From contig DLYC01000246.1 of NCBI GenBank assembly GCA_003447895.1, forward strand, positions 1-15,549: a DNA stretch of 15,549 nt, given 5' to 3'. The position numbers and the translations under genes were made by a program. Each line of letters begins with the position of its first letter. Position 1 is the stretch's first letter. The notes under the pieces were generated by a model, which saw nothing but the letters and a program-made list of their open reading frames with translations, did not search any database and was not told the origin of the DNA. Below, piece after piece: positions 7,308-15,006 of this stretch. This stretch comes from Lachnospiraceae bacterium. GTDB lineage: Bacteria > Bacillota > Clostridia > Lachnospirales > Lachnospiraceae.

Positions 7308-8333
7308 GTGTCGCTGACCACCGAACAATACAACGAGATCATGCGCGGCTACATGCAGAAGCAGAGCAGGAACCGTCACCAGGCCCTGCAGCGCCGGGAG
7401 GAGGTATATGCCAGAATTCCCGAATTCAGAGAGCTCACCGACAAGGTTCCGAGCCTCGCTGTAGAATACCTGCGCTCCAAACTGGGAGAAACTGGAACCG
7501 TCCGTTCCGATTCTCCCTTTTCTCTGCGCCCGGAACTTGACCGGATCGCGGAGAAGAAAAAGCACCTTCTGATCTCCCACGGCTATCCGGGAAACTATCT
7601 GGACGAGGAATACGACTGCCCCCTCTGCAGGGATACCGGCTTTGTGGACGGGAAGAAATGCCGCTGCTTCAAGCAGAAGGAAATTGCCGTCCTGTATGAC
7701 CATTCCCATTTGGCAGAACTTGTCAAGGAACAAAATTTTGACAAATTGTCCGAATCCTATTACCATGGTGACGACCTGAAAAGATTTCGCTCCGCGGCCG
7801 CGGCCTGCCGCCGCATGGCTTCGGAGTTCGATACCGTGTTCCGAAACCTGTACCTGTACGGGACCGTCGGCACCGGGAAGTCTTTTCTCTCCATTTGTGT
7901 TGCCAAGGAGGTCCTGGAGAGCTGCCACTCGGTGCTCTACTTCAGCGCGGCAGCCCTGTTTGACAAATTGTCGATGTATTCCTTCGACATAAAGGCCAAG
8001 GAGGAGCTTCGAAGCTTCACCTCCGACCTCTACGAATGCGATCTTCTGATCATTGACGATCTGGGGACCGAGCTCACCAATCAGTTCATCTCGGCGCAGT
8101 TTTTCAGCCTGCTGAATGAGCGGTATCTGGGCCGCAGACATACGGTGATCTCCACAAATCTCTCCCTGGGAGAGATGCAGACCAGATACTCCGACAGGGT
8201 CTTCTCGCGGATCACGAGCGGCTATGAGCTCTATAAGCTCACGGGAAGCGACATCCGCCTCCGGAAGACAAGGCAGCGCAGTACAAGCGGTCATACTGCC
8301 GCCTCCGCCAATTGGAAGTTTCCGTCTTCATAA
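7308..8333 (+). CDS. DnaI/DnaC-type replicative helicase loader (AAA+ ATPase)
   Basis: This protein probably loads the DnaB/DnaC replicative helicase ring onto DNA, working with the DnaD-like protein encoded just upstream. The 341-residue product starts at GTG with AGGAG six to seven bases before it. Residues 1-100 form a helical N-terminal region. A zinc-binding-type cluster follows: CPLC (104-107) and CRC (118-120). The AAA+ core has Walker A GTVGTGKS (185-192), Walker B LLIIDD (246-251), sensor-1 STN (282-284) and arginine-finger candidates in RYSDRVFSRI (293-302). The C-terminal tail of about 20 residues is Ser/Thr-rich and poorly conserved in appearance. Bacillus DnaI has the same order of zinc motif then AAA+ domain. 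IstB transposition helpers share the ATPase core, but the dnaD neighbour and the Cys cluster argue for a loader. Confidence 0.9.
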   Translation: MSLTTEQYNEIMRGYMQKQSRNRHQALQRREEVYARIPEFRELTDKVPSLAVEYLRSKLGETGTVRSDSPFSLRPELDRIAEKKKHLLISHGYPGNYLDEEYDCPLCRDTGFVDGKKCRCFKQKEIAVLYDHSHLAELVKEQNFDKLSESYYHGDDLKRFRSAAAACRRMASEFDTVFRNLYLYGTVGTGKSFLSICVAKEVLESCHSVLYFSAAALFDKLSMYSFDIKAKEELRSFTSDLYECDLLIIDDLGTELTNQFISAQFFSLLNERYLGRRHTVISTNLSLGEMQTRYSDRVFSRITSGYELYKLTGSDIRLRKTRQRSTSGHTAASANWKFPSS

Positions 8334-8399
8334 GATACTTTACTGGACGGTATTCTCACCATACATCAACTCTTAAGCCAGAGAAAGCGAGGATCACTC

Positions 8400-9608
8400 A
8401 TGGAACCAATCAAACAACACGACAAGCGTCATCTGGACACCCTGCCTGCCGGTGCTCTCGGAATCATCCCTGTCAAGGGCTGTGAAGAGATAGCCTCCGA
8501 GATCGACTACTACCTCACCAGATGGAGAGCTGAGCGTGAAAGCGAGCACAAGGACTCACTTGCCTACATCGGCTATAACCGTCCTTCCTACATCGTCAAT
8601 TGCAGCCTTCCCCGCTTCGGCACGGGTGAAGGAAAGGGTGCGCTCGATCAGTCGGTCCGCGGAATGGACCTCTATCTTCTCGCGGATGTAGTCAACTACA
8701 GCGAGACCTACAAGATGTTCGGAATTACCAACCACATGTCCCCCGATGATCACTATCAGAACCTCAAGAGAGTGATCGCTTCCATCGGCGGAAAGGCCCG
8801 CCGCATCACGGTGATCATGCCTTACCTCTATGAGAGCCGCCAGCACAAGCGCACCTCCAGGGAATCCCTCGACTGCGCGATCGCTCTTCAGGAGCTCGTC
8901 CGCATGGGCGTCGACAATATCATCACTTTCGACGCGCATGACCCCCGCGTCATGAACGCGATCCCCCTCAACGGATTCGACACGATCCAGCCGGCCTACC
9001 AGTTCATCAAGGCCCTTCTTCGAAATGTCGACGATCTTGAGATCGACAATGACCACATGCTCATTATCAGCCCCGACGAAGGCGGCATGAAGCGCGCCGT
9101 CTACTACGCGAACGTACTGGGCCTGGACATGGGCATGTTCTACAAGCGCCGCGATTACACCCGCATTGTCAACGGAGAGAATCCGGTCGTCGCCCATGAA
9201 TTCCTCGGCTCAAGCGTAGAGGGCAAGGACATGATCGTCATCGACGATATGCTCTCTTCCGGAGACAGCATCCTGGAAGTGGCGAGCGCCCTCAAAAAGA
9301 GAAAAGCCCGCAGAGTATTTATCTGCGCGACCTTCGGCCTGTTCACGGACGGGATCGAGAAGTTTGATAAGGCCTATGAAGAAGGCGTCTTCAACAAGAT
9401 CCTGACGACCAACCTGATCTATCAAAGGCCCGAGCTCCTCGAGCGCCCCTGGTACGCAAGCTGCGGCATGAGCAAATACCTTGCCTACATCATCGATACG
9501 CTCAACCATGACAGCTCCATCAGTGATCTTCTTGATCCCAGAGAAAAGATCTTGAATATCATCGGCCGCTACAACGAGGCCCGCAGGCAGGGAATTAAAT
9601 TCCAGTAA
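8400..9608 (+). CDS. prs: Divergent, long-form ribose-phosphate pyrophosphokinase (PRPP synthetase)
   Basis: PRPP synthetase transfers pyrophosphate from ATP to ribose-5-phosphate, giving PRPP for purine, pyrimidine, NAD and amino-acid synthesis. The 402-residue product is about 85 residues longer than ordinary bacterial Prs. It has an N-terminal extension (about 1-60) and inserted segments. Motifs correspond to, but differ from, the classical ones: MPYLYESRQHKRTSRE (140-155) for the ATP-binding PYxxxARQDRK region, DAHDPR (178-183) for DLHxxQ, SPDEGG (224-229) for SPDxGG, KRRDYTR (249-255) for the flexible loop, and the PRPP loop IDDMLSSGDS (281-290) for DDMIDTGGT. GAGGA about eight bases before the ATG supports the start. 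It follows the loader gene by 66 bases and ends at a strong terminator. The fold is clear. That it is the cell's main PRPP synthetase is inferred. Confidence 0.88.
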   Translation: MEPIKQHDKRHLDTLPAGALGIIPVKGCEEIASEIDYYLTRWRAERESEHKDSLAYIGYNRPSYIVNCSLPRFGTGEGKGALDQSVRGMDLYLLADVVNYSETYKMFGITNHMSPDDHYQNLKRVIASIGGKARRITVIMPYLYESRQHKRTSRESLDCAIALQELVRMGVDNIITFDAHDPRVMNAIPLNGFDTIQPAYQFIKALLRNVDDLEIDNDHMLIISPDEGGMKRAVYYANVLGLDMGMFYKRRDYTRIVNGENPVVAHEFLGSSVEGKDMIVIDDMLSSGDSILEVASALKKRKARRVFICATFGLFTDGIEKFDKAYEEGVFNKILTTNLIYQRPELLERPWYASCGMSKYLAYIIDTLNHDSSISDLLDPREKILNIIGRYNEARRQGIKFQ

Positions 9609-9620
9609 TGCATTGACACA

Positions 9621-9680
9621 AATACCGCCCGCCTGTCCCGGGAAAGTATTCCCCTCGGGACAGGCGGGCGGTATTTTTTT
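9621..9680 (+). terminator. Strong Rho-independent terminator after prs
   Basis: Arms at 9621-9640 and 9656-9675 pair perfectly over 20 bases (core CGCCCGCCTGTCCCG). A 15-base loop can itself form GGAA/TTCC. Seven T residues (9674-9680) follow on the plus strand. It starts 13 bases after the prs stop. On the minus strand a shorter T tract also follows the stem, so it may serve the convergent dCMP deaminase unit too. Confidence 0.95.
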
Positions 9681-9752
9681 CTTTCAGATTTTCGGTATTT
9701 GGGATTTCCGGTCTCTCGGATTCGCGGTCTTTCGGACCACAGCCCTTTCGGA

Positions 9753-10250
9753 TTACAGCTCTACTACCACTTTCCTTCCGGTCCTCTGATACTGGTAGTA
9801 TCTCACGCCGGCCGCGTCAAACATCCGCTTGCTGGCGACCGTCATATCAGAAGCCGCATACTTGTCGCTGTCATAGACAACTGTCCGGATTCCGCTCTGA
9901 ATGATCGCCTTTGCGCACTCGTTGCAGGGAAAGAGCGATACATAGATCGTCGCCCCGTCAAGGCTCCCTCCGCGGTAGTTCAGGATCGCGTTCAGCTCAC
10001 TGTGGGTCACAAACGGATACTTGGTATCCAGAGGGTCCCCTTCTCTCGCCCAGGGGAAATCGTCGTCCGAGCATCCGGCGGGAAAGCCGTTGTAGCCCAT
10101 GGACAGGATCTTGTGTTTGTCACTGACGATGCAGGCCCCGACCTGCGTGTTCGGGTCCTTGGAGCGGAGCGCGGACAGCTGGGCAACCCCCATAAAATAC
10201 TCGTCCCAGGAAATATAATCTCCCCGCTTGGGAGTCATTTTGACAGCCAT
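9753..10250 (-). CDS. Deoxycytidylate (dCMP) deaminase
   Basis: The enzyme deaminates dCMP to dUMP, the substrate for thymidylate synthase. The 165-residue product shows the zinc-dependent deaminase signature: THSELNAI with His83 and catalytic Glu85, and LFPCNECAKAI with Cys109 and Cys112 as the other zinc ligands. NTQVGACIV and MGYNGFPAG are typical of the dCMP branch (ComEB/DctD) and not of cytidine or guanine deaminases. GGGGG six bases or so before the ATG is an acceptable ribosome site; a second Met at residue 5 is possible. It lies 23 bases after upp and is last in the minus-strand operon. In the 72 bases between its stop and the prs terminator, the motif TTTCGG with flanking GATT recurs several times without an evident function. 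Confidence 0.94.
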   Translation of the reverse strand: MAVKMTPKRGDYISWDEYFMGVAQLSALRSKDPNTQVGACIVSDKHKILSMGYNGFPAGCSDDDFPWAREGDPLDTKYPFVTHSELNAILNYRGGSLDGATIYVSLFPCNECAKAIIQSGIRTVVYDSDKYAASDMTVASKRMFDAAGVRYYQYQRTGRKVVVEL

Positions 10251-10273
10251 AGTTTCCCCCTTACCTTTTCCTC

Positions 10274-10903
10274 TTACTTCGTGCCGAAGATCCTGTCGCC
10301 GGCATCTCCCAGTCCGGGAACGATGTAGCCGTGGTCATTGAGCTTTTCATCGAGCGCGCCGATATAGAGGTCCACATCGGGATGCGCCTCCGTAAATGCC
10401 TTTACGCCTTCAGGCGCCGCGATGATGCACAAAAAGTGAAGTTTCCTGCAGCCGTATTTCTTGAGCATTTCCACGGCCGCGAGCGCGGAGCCGCCGGTCG
10501 CCAGCATGGGATCCACCACGAAGATCTCTCTCTCCGCGCAGTCCGCGGGGAGCTTGCAGTAATACTCTACGGGCGCGAGCGTCTCGGGATCTCTGTAAAG
10601 GCCGATATGTCCCACCTTGGCCGCGGGAATCATGGTCAGCATGCCTTCCACCATTCCGAGTCCGGCCCTGAGGATCGGCACGACCGCCAGCTTCTTTCCC
10701 TTGATTTCCTGCACAGTGGTCTTGCAGATCGGGGTCTCGATCTCTACTTCCTCGAGCTCCAGGCTTCTGGTCGCCTCATAGCACTCGAGCATCGCGATCT
10801 CACTGATCGTCTCGCGAAACTCCTTGGTTCCGGTCTCTTTCCGGCGAATAAGGCCGATCTTATGCTTGATCATCGGGTGATCCATTACTACTACTTTAGC
10901 CAT
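10274..10903 (-). CDS. upp: Uracil phosphoribosyltransferase (Upp)
   Basis: Upp salvages uracil by joining it to PRPP to form UMP. The 209-residue product is exactly family length and begins [20 protein letters not shown]. It contains [13 protein letters not shown] (75-87), the PRPP-binding loop [12 protein letters not shown] (129-140) and the C-terminal uracil-binding [16 protein letters not shown]. An ATG four codons upstream (10915) overlaps the ribosome site: its GGAGGG lies four bases before the ATG at 10903. The inner start is therefore the real one and also matches the family. The gene follows rpiB by 78 bases and is followed by the dCMP deaminase gene. Its substrate PRPP is made by the convergently placed prs product. 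Confidence 0.97.
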   Translation of the reverse strand: MAKVVVMDHPMIKHKIGLIRRKETGTKEFRETISEIAMLECYEATRSLELEEVEIETPICKTTVQEIKGKKLAVVPILRAGLGMVEGMLTMIPAAKVGHIGLYRDPETLAPVEYYCKLPADCAEREIFVVDPMLATGGSALAAVEMLKKYGCRKLHFLCIIAAPEGVKAFTEAHPDVDLYIGALDEKLNDHGYIVPGLGDAGDRIFGTK

Positions 10904-10981
10904 CTTTCCCTCCATGTAATGTCTGATTCCGTTTCTGATTTCGATTCGCTTGTCCCGGCAGCCTGTTCAGTCACAGCCGGT

Positions 10982-11416
10982 TCAGTCCTCTTCAATGGCC
11001 CTGACTCTTCGCAGATGCCTCTCTCCGCCGGAAAACTCTGTTTCCAAAAAAGCGTCCACAATGTCGATCGCCGCGTTTTCGCCGACAATGCCGGCCCCGA
11101 GCGCGAGCATATTCGCGTCGTTGTGAAGGCGCGTGAGCCTTGCCATCGTCACATCCGTGCAGAGTGCGCAGCGGATTCCCTTCACCTTGTTGGCTGTGAT
11201 GGAAATGCCGATCCCCGTTGTGCAGACAACGATTCCTCTGTCGCATTCACCGCTTGCCACCGCCTTCGCCGCAGCTCTTCCGAATTCCGGATAATCGCAG
11301 GACTCCTTGCCAAAGCATCCGCAGTCCACACACTCGATTCCCTTCTCCTCCAGATGTCTGATCAGTGTCTTTTTCAAATCATATCCGCCGTGATCCGATC
11401 CGAAACTGATTTTCAT
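10982..11416 (-). CDS. rpiB: Ribose-5-phosphate isomerase B (RpiB/LacAB family)
   Basis: RpiB interconverts ribulose-5-phosphate and ribose-5-phosphate, linking the pentose phosphate pathway to PRPP. From the chosen ATG the protein has 144 residues, beginning MKISFGSDHGGYDLKK. His9 lies in the SDHGG motif, the catalytic cysteine is Cys65 in VCTTGIGISITANK, and RLHNDANMLALG provides His98. All match RpiB and not the related LacA/LacB. The reading frame is open 28 codons further upstream to an ATG at 11500 that overlaps the tsaC stop as TAATG. The family consistently starts at the inner Met, so I used it. The ribosome site for that Met is imperfect: AAAGGAG is 14 bases away, with a nearer CAGGG. 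The gene sits between tsaC and upp, an order close to that in other Firmicutes. Confidence 0.93.
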   Translation of the reverse strand: MKISFGSDHGGYDLKKTLIRHLEEKGIECVDCGCFGKESCDYPEFGRAAAKAVASGECDRGIVVCTTGIGISITANKVKGIRCALCTDVTMARLTRLHNDANMLALGAGIVGENAAIDIVDAFLETEFSGGERHLRRVRAIEED

Positions 11417-11470
11417 AATATGTGCCCTGTCTCCTTTCAACTTGTTTTTTGGGGACTCGCCCTTTTGCTC

Positions 11471-11487
11471 CGGCACCTCTTGTGCCG
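11471..11487 (-). other. Intercistronic hairpin between tsaC and rpiB
   Basis: CGGCAC and GTGCCG form a perfect 6-bp stem with a 5-base loop, just after the tsaC stop and about 55 bases before the rpiB ATG. No T tract follows in either direction, so it is not a normal terminator. It may protect or separate the mRNA segments; this role is inferred. Confidence 0.4.
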
Positions 11488-11499
11488 TTCGCTTTCTCA

Positions 11500-12549
11500 T
11501 TAGAGGGTCACTACCTTGTGCCCCGCCGCTTTCATCAGGCGGTTCATGATCGCCTGCCCAAGATCTCCGCTTCTGAAAGATTCCGAATAGATGTAAGCCA
11601 CCTGCTCGTCGTCGAACTCCCTCAGGATCCGGAAGAGTTCTCTCGCCGCGCTCAGCTCATCCGCCCGCGCGCCGGTGCTCCTTACGCAGTCCGCGCTGTA
11701 GAGGGCTTTCGTCTCATCGGTGCAGATCACCCCGGTCTTAAACCCGAGCGCCTTCTTCTCTCTCACCGCCGCATTGATCCCTGCTGTTACTTTATCACAT
11801 TCGCCCTCATAAATCACAAGTTCTCCTCTGGGAGCGTAATGTCTGTATTTCATGCCCGGCGCCTTGGGCGCGATGCCCGAGTCCGGCTCGATCAGGGCGT
11901 GGTCCACTTCCACCTTTCCAAGCACTTCTTCCAGCATCTTCTGCGTGATAAATCCGGGCCTTAGGATCGTCGGCTCTTTGTCCGTAAGGTCTATGATCGT
12001 GGACTCAAGCCCGATGCCCACCTGTCCGCCGTCGAGGATCATATCGACCCGTCCGTCGAGGTCCTCTTTGCAGTATTTTGCCAAAGTGGGGCTGGGCCTT
12101 CCGGACCTGTTGGCGCTCGGCGCCGCAATATAGCCTCCCGACGCTTCGATCAGGGCCTGCGCGATCCGGTTGCTCGGAAACCGCACCGCCACCGTATCCA
12201 GCCCGCCGGTCGTCTCCCCGGGTACAAGGTCACTTTTTCGGAAGATCATCGTGAGGGGACCCGGCCAAAACATTGACGCCAGCTTCCCGGTTTCCGGCGG
12301 AAGCTCACGTATGATCGGCACAAGATCTTCAAGCCTGCAGATATGGACGATCAGCGGATTGTCCGAGGGGCGTCCCTTCGCCGCGTAGATCTTTCGGGAG
12401 GATTCGGGATTTAAGGCATCGCCCCCGAGACCGTAAACGGTCTCCGTCGGAAAGGCAACGAGTCCTCCCTCCCGGATGATCCTTCCCGCCCTCCGGATCA
12501 CTTCCGGATCCGGATTTTCTTCATTTAAAACAGCATATTCCGTCGTCAT
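11500..12549 (-). CDS. L-threonylcarbamoyladenylate synthase, two-domain Sua5/TsaC type
   Basis: The enzyme makes threonylcarbamoyl-AMP from threonine, bicarbonate and ATP. TsaBD(E) then transfers the group to A37 of ANN-decoding tRNAs (t6A). The 349-residue product has the YrdC domain (about 15-215) with FPTETVYGLGGDA (33-45), KGRPSDNPL (58-66, the KxR motif) and APSANRSGRPSPT (143-155, the SxN motif). The linker APGMKYRHYAPR (230-241) and a C-terminal Sua5 domain (about 242-349) follow. That makes it the long Sua5 form, as in Bacillus YwlC, and not the short TsaC of E. coli. The ribosome site is weak (GGAAAG seven bases before the ATG). It lies 40 bases after the GH18 gene, and its stop overlaps an ATG (TAATG) in frame with rpiB. 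Confidence 0.95.
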   Translation of the reverse strand: MTTEYAVLNEENPDPEVIRRAGRIIREGGLVAFPTETVYGLGGDALNPESSRKIYAAKGRPSDNPLIVHICRLEDLVPIIRELPPETGKLASMFWPGPLTMIFRKSDLVPGETTGGLDTVAVRFPSNRIAQALIEASGGYIAAPSANRSGRPSPTLAKYCKEDLDGRVDMILDGGQVGIGLESTIIDLTDKEPTILRPGFITQKMLEEVLGKVEVDHALIEPDSGIAPKAPGMKYRHYAPRGELVIYEGECDKVTAGINAAVREKKALGFKTGVICTDETKALYSADCVRSTGARADELSAARELFRILREFDDEQVAYIYSESFRSGDLGQAIMNRLMKAAGHKVVTL

Positions 12550-12589
12550 TGATACGCTTTCCGTTCACTTTTTCCGGCACTTCGCCTCA

Positions 12590-14281
12590 TTACTTCTGTA
12601 CATACTCCGCGATGACATCCCAGACATCTTCCGTCTCCATTCCGAGACACCATTCCGCCACGCCGGCGATCGAGTGGGATTCCATCACCTCGAGTTTCTT
12701 CTCAATGGATTCCGCGTCCTCGATCCAGATCTGGTAAGTGGCCTCGTCGTCCGCGGATTCCGCGTAGTTCTGGCCGGCCATGCCGTTCCATTCCACGGTC
12801 ATTTTATGGCTCTCGACAAACTGCCGGATCTCTCTCATCCCGTACGCTTCACTGGACAGCCCGCCCGAAGTCGTTTTCCAGATGCGGCTGTAGAACGGGA
12901 TCGCGTTGACCAGCCTCTCCTTGGGCACAAACTTGAGCGCCTCCTCTATGCCGTAGGTCACGTAATCGAGAGAGGCGACGCTTCCCGCCTCGGAGCTTCC
13001 CGCGTAGTGCTCATCATAGCCCATGATCACGACATAATCGGCGAACAGCCCCTGTTCGTCGAGGCGGTAATAGTCATTGAAATTGTAGGGAACATAGTTG
13101 TCGACAGAGAGAATGATCTCCTCTGCCCGGCATACGATCGACAGCTCGCGGATAAACTCAATATAATCCTCGCCGTATTCCTCTGTGATGCCCTCGATGT
13201 CGACATTGATCCCCTCGATGCCCATCTCCTTCACGATCCCGACAACATAGTCGATCACCGCGCTTCTGGACTCGTCCTTTGTGAGGAAGGACTGCTGCAC
13301 ACCGTCCGGTCCGTTAAAGTTGTCGAGGACCGCCCAGACCTGCATGCCTCTCTCATGGACAGCATCTACATAGTCCTTCGTCGCGCGGCTCTCTACGGTT
13401 CCGTTCTCATTGAGCACGGAAAACCATGTGGGACCGACAGCGTTTACAGACTTGGTTTTGTCGATCCTGTCCGCCAGGGTCGCGTTTCCGGCCGCGCCGG
13501 CTATCCCGTGCCAGACAAGGTTCACCTTGCCGTCCAAAGCGATATGTTTGTACTCCGGCTCCGCGACATCGGTCACAGGCGTCATCGCGACCTTCTCGGG
13601 CTCCGTCATCTTGCGGTTCTCAATATAGCCGATCATGGCGTCTTCGGTCTCGACCCGGCTCCAGTTGTCCAGTCTCTCGATGACGACCACTCTGCTTCCC
13701 TCGGTCACATCACAGACCACTTTGCTCTTTACGCCGCCCAGGGTCCTGAGGCTCGTGTCCCTTGTCACCTCGGCTTCCTCGCGCTCCCCCCACTCCGTAT
13801 ACAGGCTCACGCGGTTGGGCTCCGTAAATGCCGTGTAAGAGAAATTGCTGTATTTGCGCGCAAAGTCCAGAGCGACGTACAGGACCTCTCCGTCCATGAC
13901 GCAGACCGCATAGTTCTCTTTGGTCTTCTTTCCGGAGGAATCCGTCCAGGTATCGCTCCCCTCCTTCGCCGTGATCCTTGTGTCGGGCAGACAGTAGTTC
14001 AGGGTCATGTCCTCTTCGCAGTAGTAGAACCGGTCATTGATCAGCTCCCGCAGAATACCGAGATCCAGGTAATAGCTCTCCCCGATCTTCTTTACATGGT
14101 AGTCCGAAAACTGATCCTGGAGGATCACCGGGTAATCATTTTCATCCGCGACTTCATAGTACGCGTTCAGGTCCGCCTTCTCGGCTGTGTATGAATACTT
14201 GGCAATGTAGGTCCTGTAAAAAACCGTTCCCAAAACGGCGATCAGAATACAGACCACGATCGTCGGCAGCAGTTTCTTCAT
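12590..14281 (-). CDS. Membrane-anchored GH18-family glycosidase with SH3-like domain
   Basis: This is probably a cell-surface enzyme acting on peptidoglycan or another N-acetylglucosamine polymer. Of the 563 residues, 4-21 form one hydrophobic segment after a Lys-Lys start, which is a signal anchor or uncleaved signal peptide. Residues of about 50-165 resemble the copper-amine-oxidase-N-like stalk domain seen in Clostridia (paired blocks such as YYLDLGILRELINDRFYY and LYVALDFARKYSNFSY). A bacterial SH3-like domain spans about 175-225. The GH18 barrel covers about 252-563, with GINVDIEG (357-364) carrying the acid catalyst Glu363 and Asp361, and VIMGYDEH (418-425) as the substrate-site strand. 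The first Asp of the usual DxxDxDxE is not at its expected place. Sequence order and motifs resemble spore cortex-lytic YaaH/SleL relatives, but a spore role is unproven. AGGAGA seven bases before the ATG supports the start. The gene heads the operon. Confidence 0.9.
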   Translation of the reverse strand: MKKLLPTIVVCILIAVLGTVFYRTYIAKYSYTAEKADLNAYYEVADENDYPVILQDQFSDYHVKKIGESYYLDLGILRELINDRFYYCEEDMTLNYCLPDTRITAKEGSDTWTDSSGKKTKENYAVCVMDGEVLYVALDFARKYSNFSYTAFTEPNRVSLYTEWGEREEAEVTRDTSLRTLGGVKSKVVCDVTEGSRVVVIERLDNWSRVETEDAMIGYIENRKMTEPEKVAMTPVTDVAEPEYKHIALDGKVNLVWHGIAGAAGNATLADRIDKTKSVNAVGPTWFSVLNENGTVESRATKDYVDAVHERGMQVWAVLDNFNGPDGVQQSFLTKDESRSAVIDYVVGIVKEMGIEGINVDIEGITEEYGEDYIEFIRELSIVCRAEEIILSVDNYVPYNFNDYYRLDEQGLFADYVVIMGYDEHYAGSSEAGSVASLDYVTYGIEEALKFVPKERLVNAIPFYSRIWKTTSGGLSSEAYGMREIRQFVESHKMTVEWNGMAGQNYAESADDEATYQIWIEDAESIEKKLEVMESHSIAGVAEWCLGMETEDVWDVIAEYVQK

Positions 14282-14325
14282 TCGTTATTCTCCTTTGATC
14301 ATTCGCCTTTCCGATATACGACGTT

Positions 14326-14354
14326 ATTATAGCAGAGTATAGGAAATGTAACAA
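14326..14354 (-). promoter_or_regulatory. Strong extended -10 sigma-A promoter of the GH18-tsaC-rpiB-upp unit
   Basis: On the minus strand TTGTTA (complement of 14349-14354) is separated by 17 bases from a perfect TATAAT (complement of 14326-14331), which is also preceded by TGC, giving an extended -10. The start would be near 14319, with a leader of about 37 bases before the GH18 gene. This is the best promoter on the minus strand of the right half, and intergenic gaps downstream are all under 90 bases. Confidence 0.85.
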
Positions 14355-14373
14355 ACGAAACTGTTCCCGCACA

Positions 14374-14443
14374 CGACGGAACGCTCCGAATACCGTCCGT
14401 CGCACGCGGGTCCCCGCGCATTTTAAGATATACGAAGCGTTCC
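14374..14443. repeat. Nested inverted repeats upstream of the GH18 promoter
   Basis: Two alternative pairings share bases. CGACGGA (14374-14380) can pair with TCCGTCG (14396-14402), and GGAACGCT (14378-14385) with AGCGTTCC (14436-14443) across a small CGCGG/CCGCG hairpin (14405-14418). Overlapping, mutually exclusive stems are a pattern seen in structured RNAs, but no function is assigned. Confidence 0.5.
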
Positions 14444-14482
14444 TTGATATGACGTTATATGGCTTTAGACTTGAATAGAGAC

Positions 14483-14500
14483 GTAAGACCGCGATCTTAC
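14483..14500. repeat. 18-bp near-palindrome GTAAGA-N6-TCTTAC
   Basis: Perfect 6-bp arms flank CCGCGA. The size and spacing suit either a dimeric regulator site or a small RNA hairpin. It lies about 130 bases upstream of the -35 element of the GH18 promoter. Confidence 0.45.
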
Positions 14501-14716
14501 CGATACGGACGGCCTTACTCCGACATGCCGGCGGACTGCGAAGAGCAGAAAGAAGCACGTACTTCCCCGTGAGATTTGCGCTCCGCTTGTCCCGCATCCG
14601 CCGCGGGAAGCGCAGAAACGTATCATTTTAAATTCAAATGCAAATGACTGTTTTTATACTGACGCTTATAAATCATTCTGGAATCTTACTTCTGTCGAAA
14701 TGACCAGAAACTCAGA

Positions 14717-14735
14717 CAATGGGATCTGCCCATTG
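14717..14735. repeat. Perfect hairpin CAATGGG-N5-CCCATTG
   Basis: The 7-bp arms with a 5-base ATCTG loop stand in A+T-rich sequence. No T tract follows directly on either strand, so this is not a standard terminator. Confidence 0.5.
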
Positions 14736-14938
14736 AGAAAATATGTTAATTAGAAATGATAGAAATTAACAGGTTGAGCTGCCTCACCTCCCCGCCGATA
14801 CACAGATTGTTTCATCTGCTTCCATGCAGTATTCTAATACACGCTTCCTTTATAAAACAACACTCCCGGCCTCCGAAAATCCGAAAGTCCCCATTCTTGT
14901 GATTTTCGCACAAAAGCTTCCGGCATACCGTTTGCGGG

Positions 14939-14989
14939 GCAGGCGCCGTCCTGCGCGGGAAGCTCCCCGGCGAAAGGATTCTTCCCGCG
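14939..14989. repeat. Two adjoining GC-rich hairpins upstream of mecA
   Basis: GCAGG (14939-14943) pairs with CCTGC (14950-14954), and CGCGGGAAG (14954-14962) pairs perfectly with CTTCCCGCG (14981-14989) around an 18-base loop. A further stem, TTGTG/CACAA, lies at 14897-14913. Together they form a compact structured block of about 95 bases ending 17 bases before the inverted repeat in front of mecA. Confidence 0.55.
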
Positions 14990-15006
14990 GCGGATCAAAT
15001 AATCTA

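Noticed and set aside
7284..8294. A 336-codon minus-strand ORF antisense to the helicase-loader gene
   Set aside because: The Walker A, Walker B and Cys motifs lie on the plus strand. The shadow has none.
10331..11503. A 390-codon plus-strand ORF across upp and rpiB
   Set aside because: It is antisense to two certain genes, its translation is His/Arg-rich without motifs, and it has no ribosome site.
12476..14194. A 572-codon plus-strand ORF antisense to the GH18 gene
   Set aside because: It has no ribosome site or recognisable domain, while the opposite strand encodes clear anchor, SH3-like and GH18 motifs. Long antisense ORFs are expected in GC-rich coding sequence.
14154..14597. A 147-codon minus-strand ORF across the GH18 promoter
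   Set aside because: It spans a strong promoter and the GH18 start in another frame, is Arg/Ser-rich and shows no domain.
14873..14887. A 15-base match (one mismatch) to the minus strand of 9681-9695
   Set aside because: It is too short and low in complexity to call a dispersed repeat.
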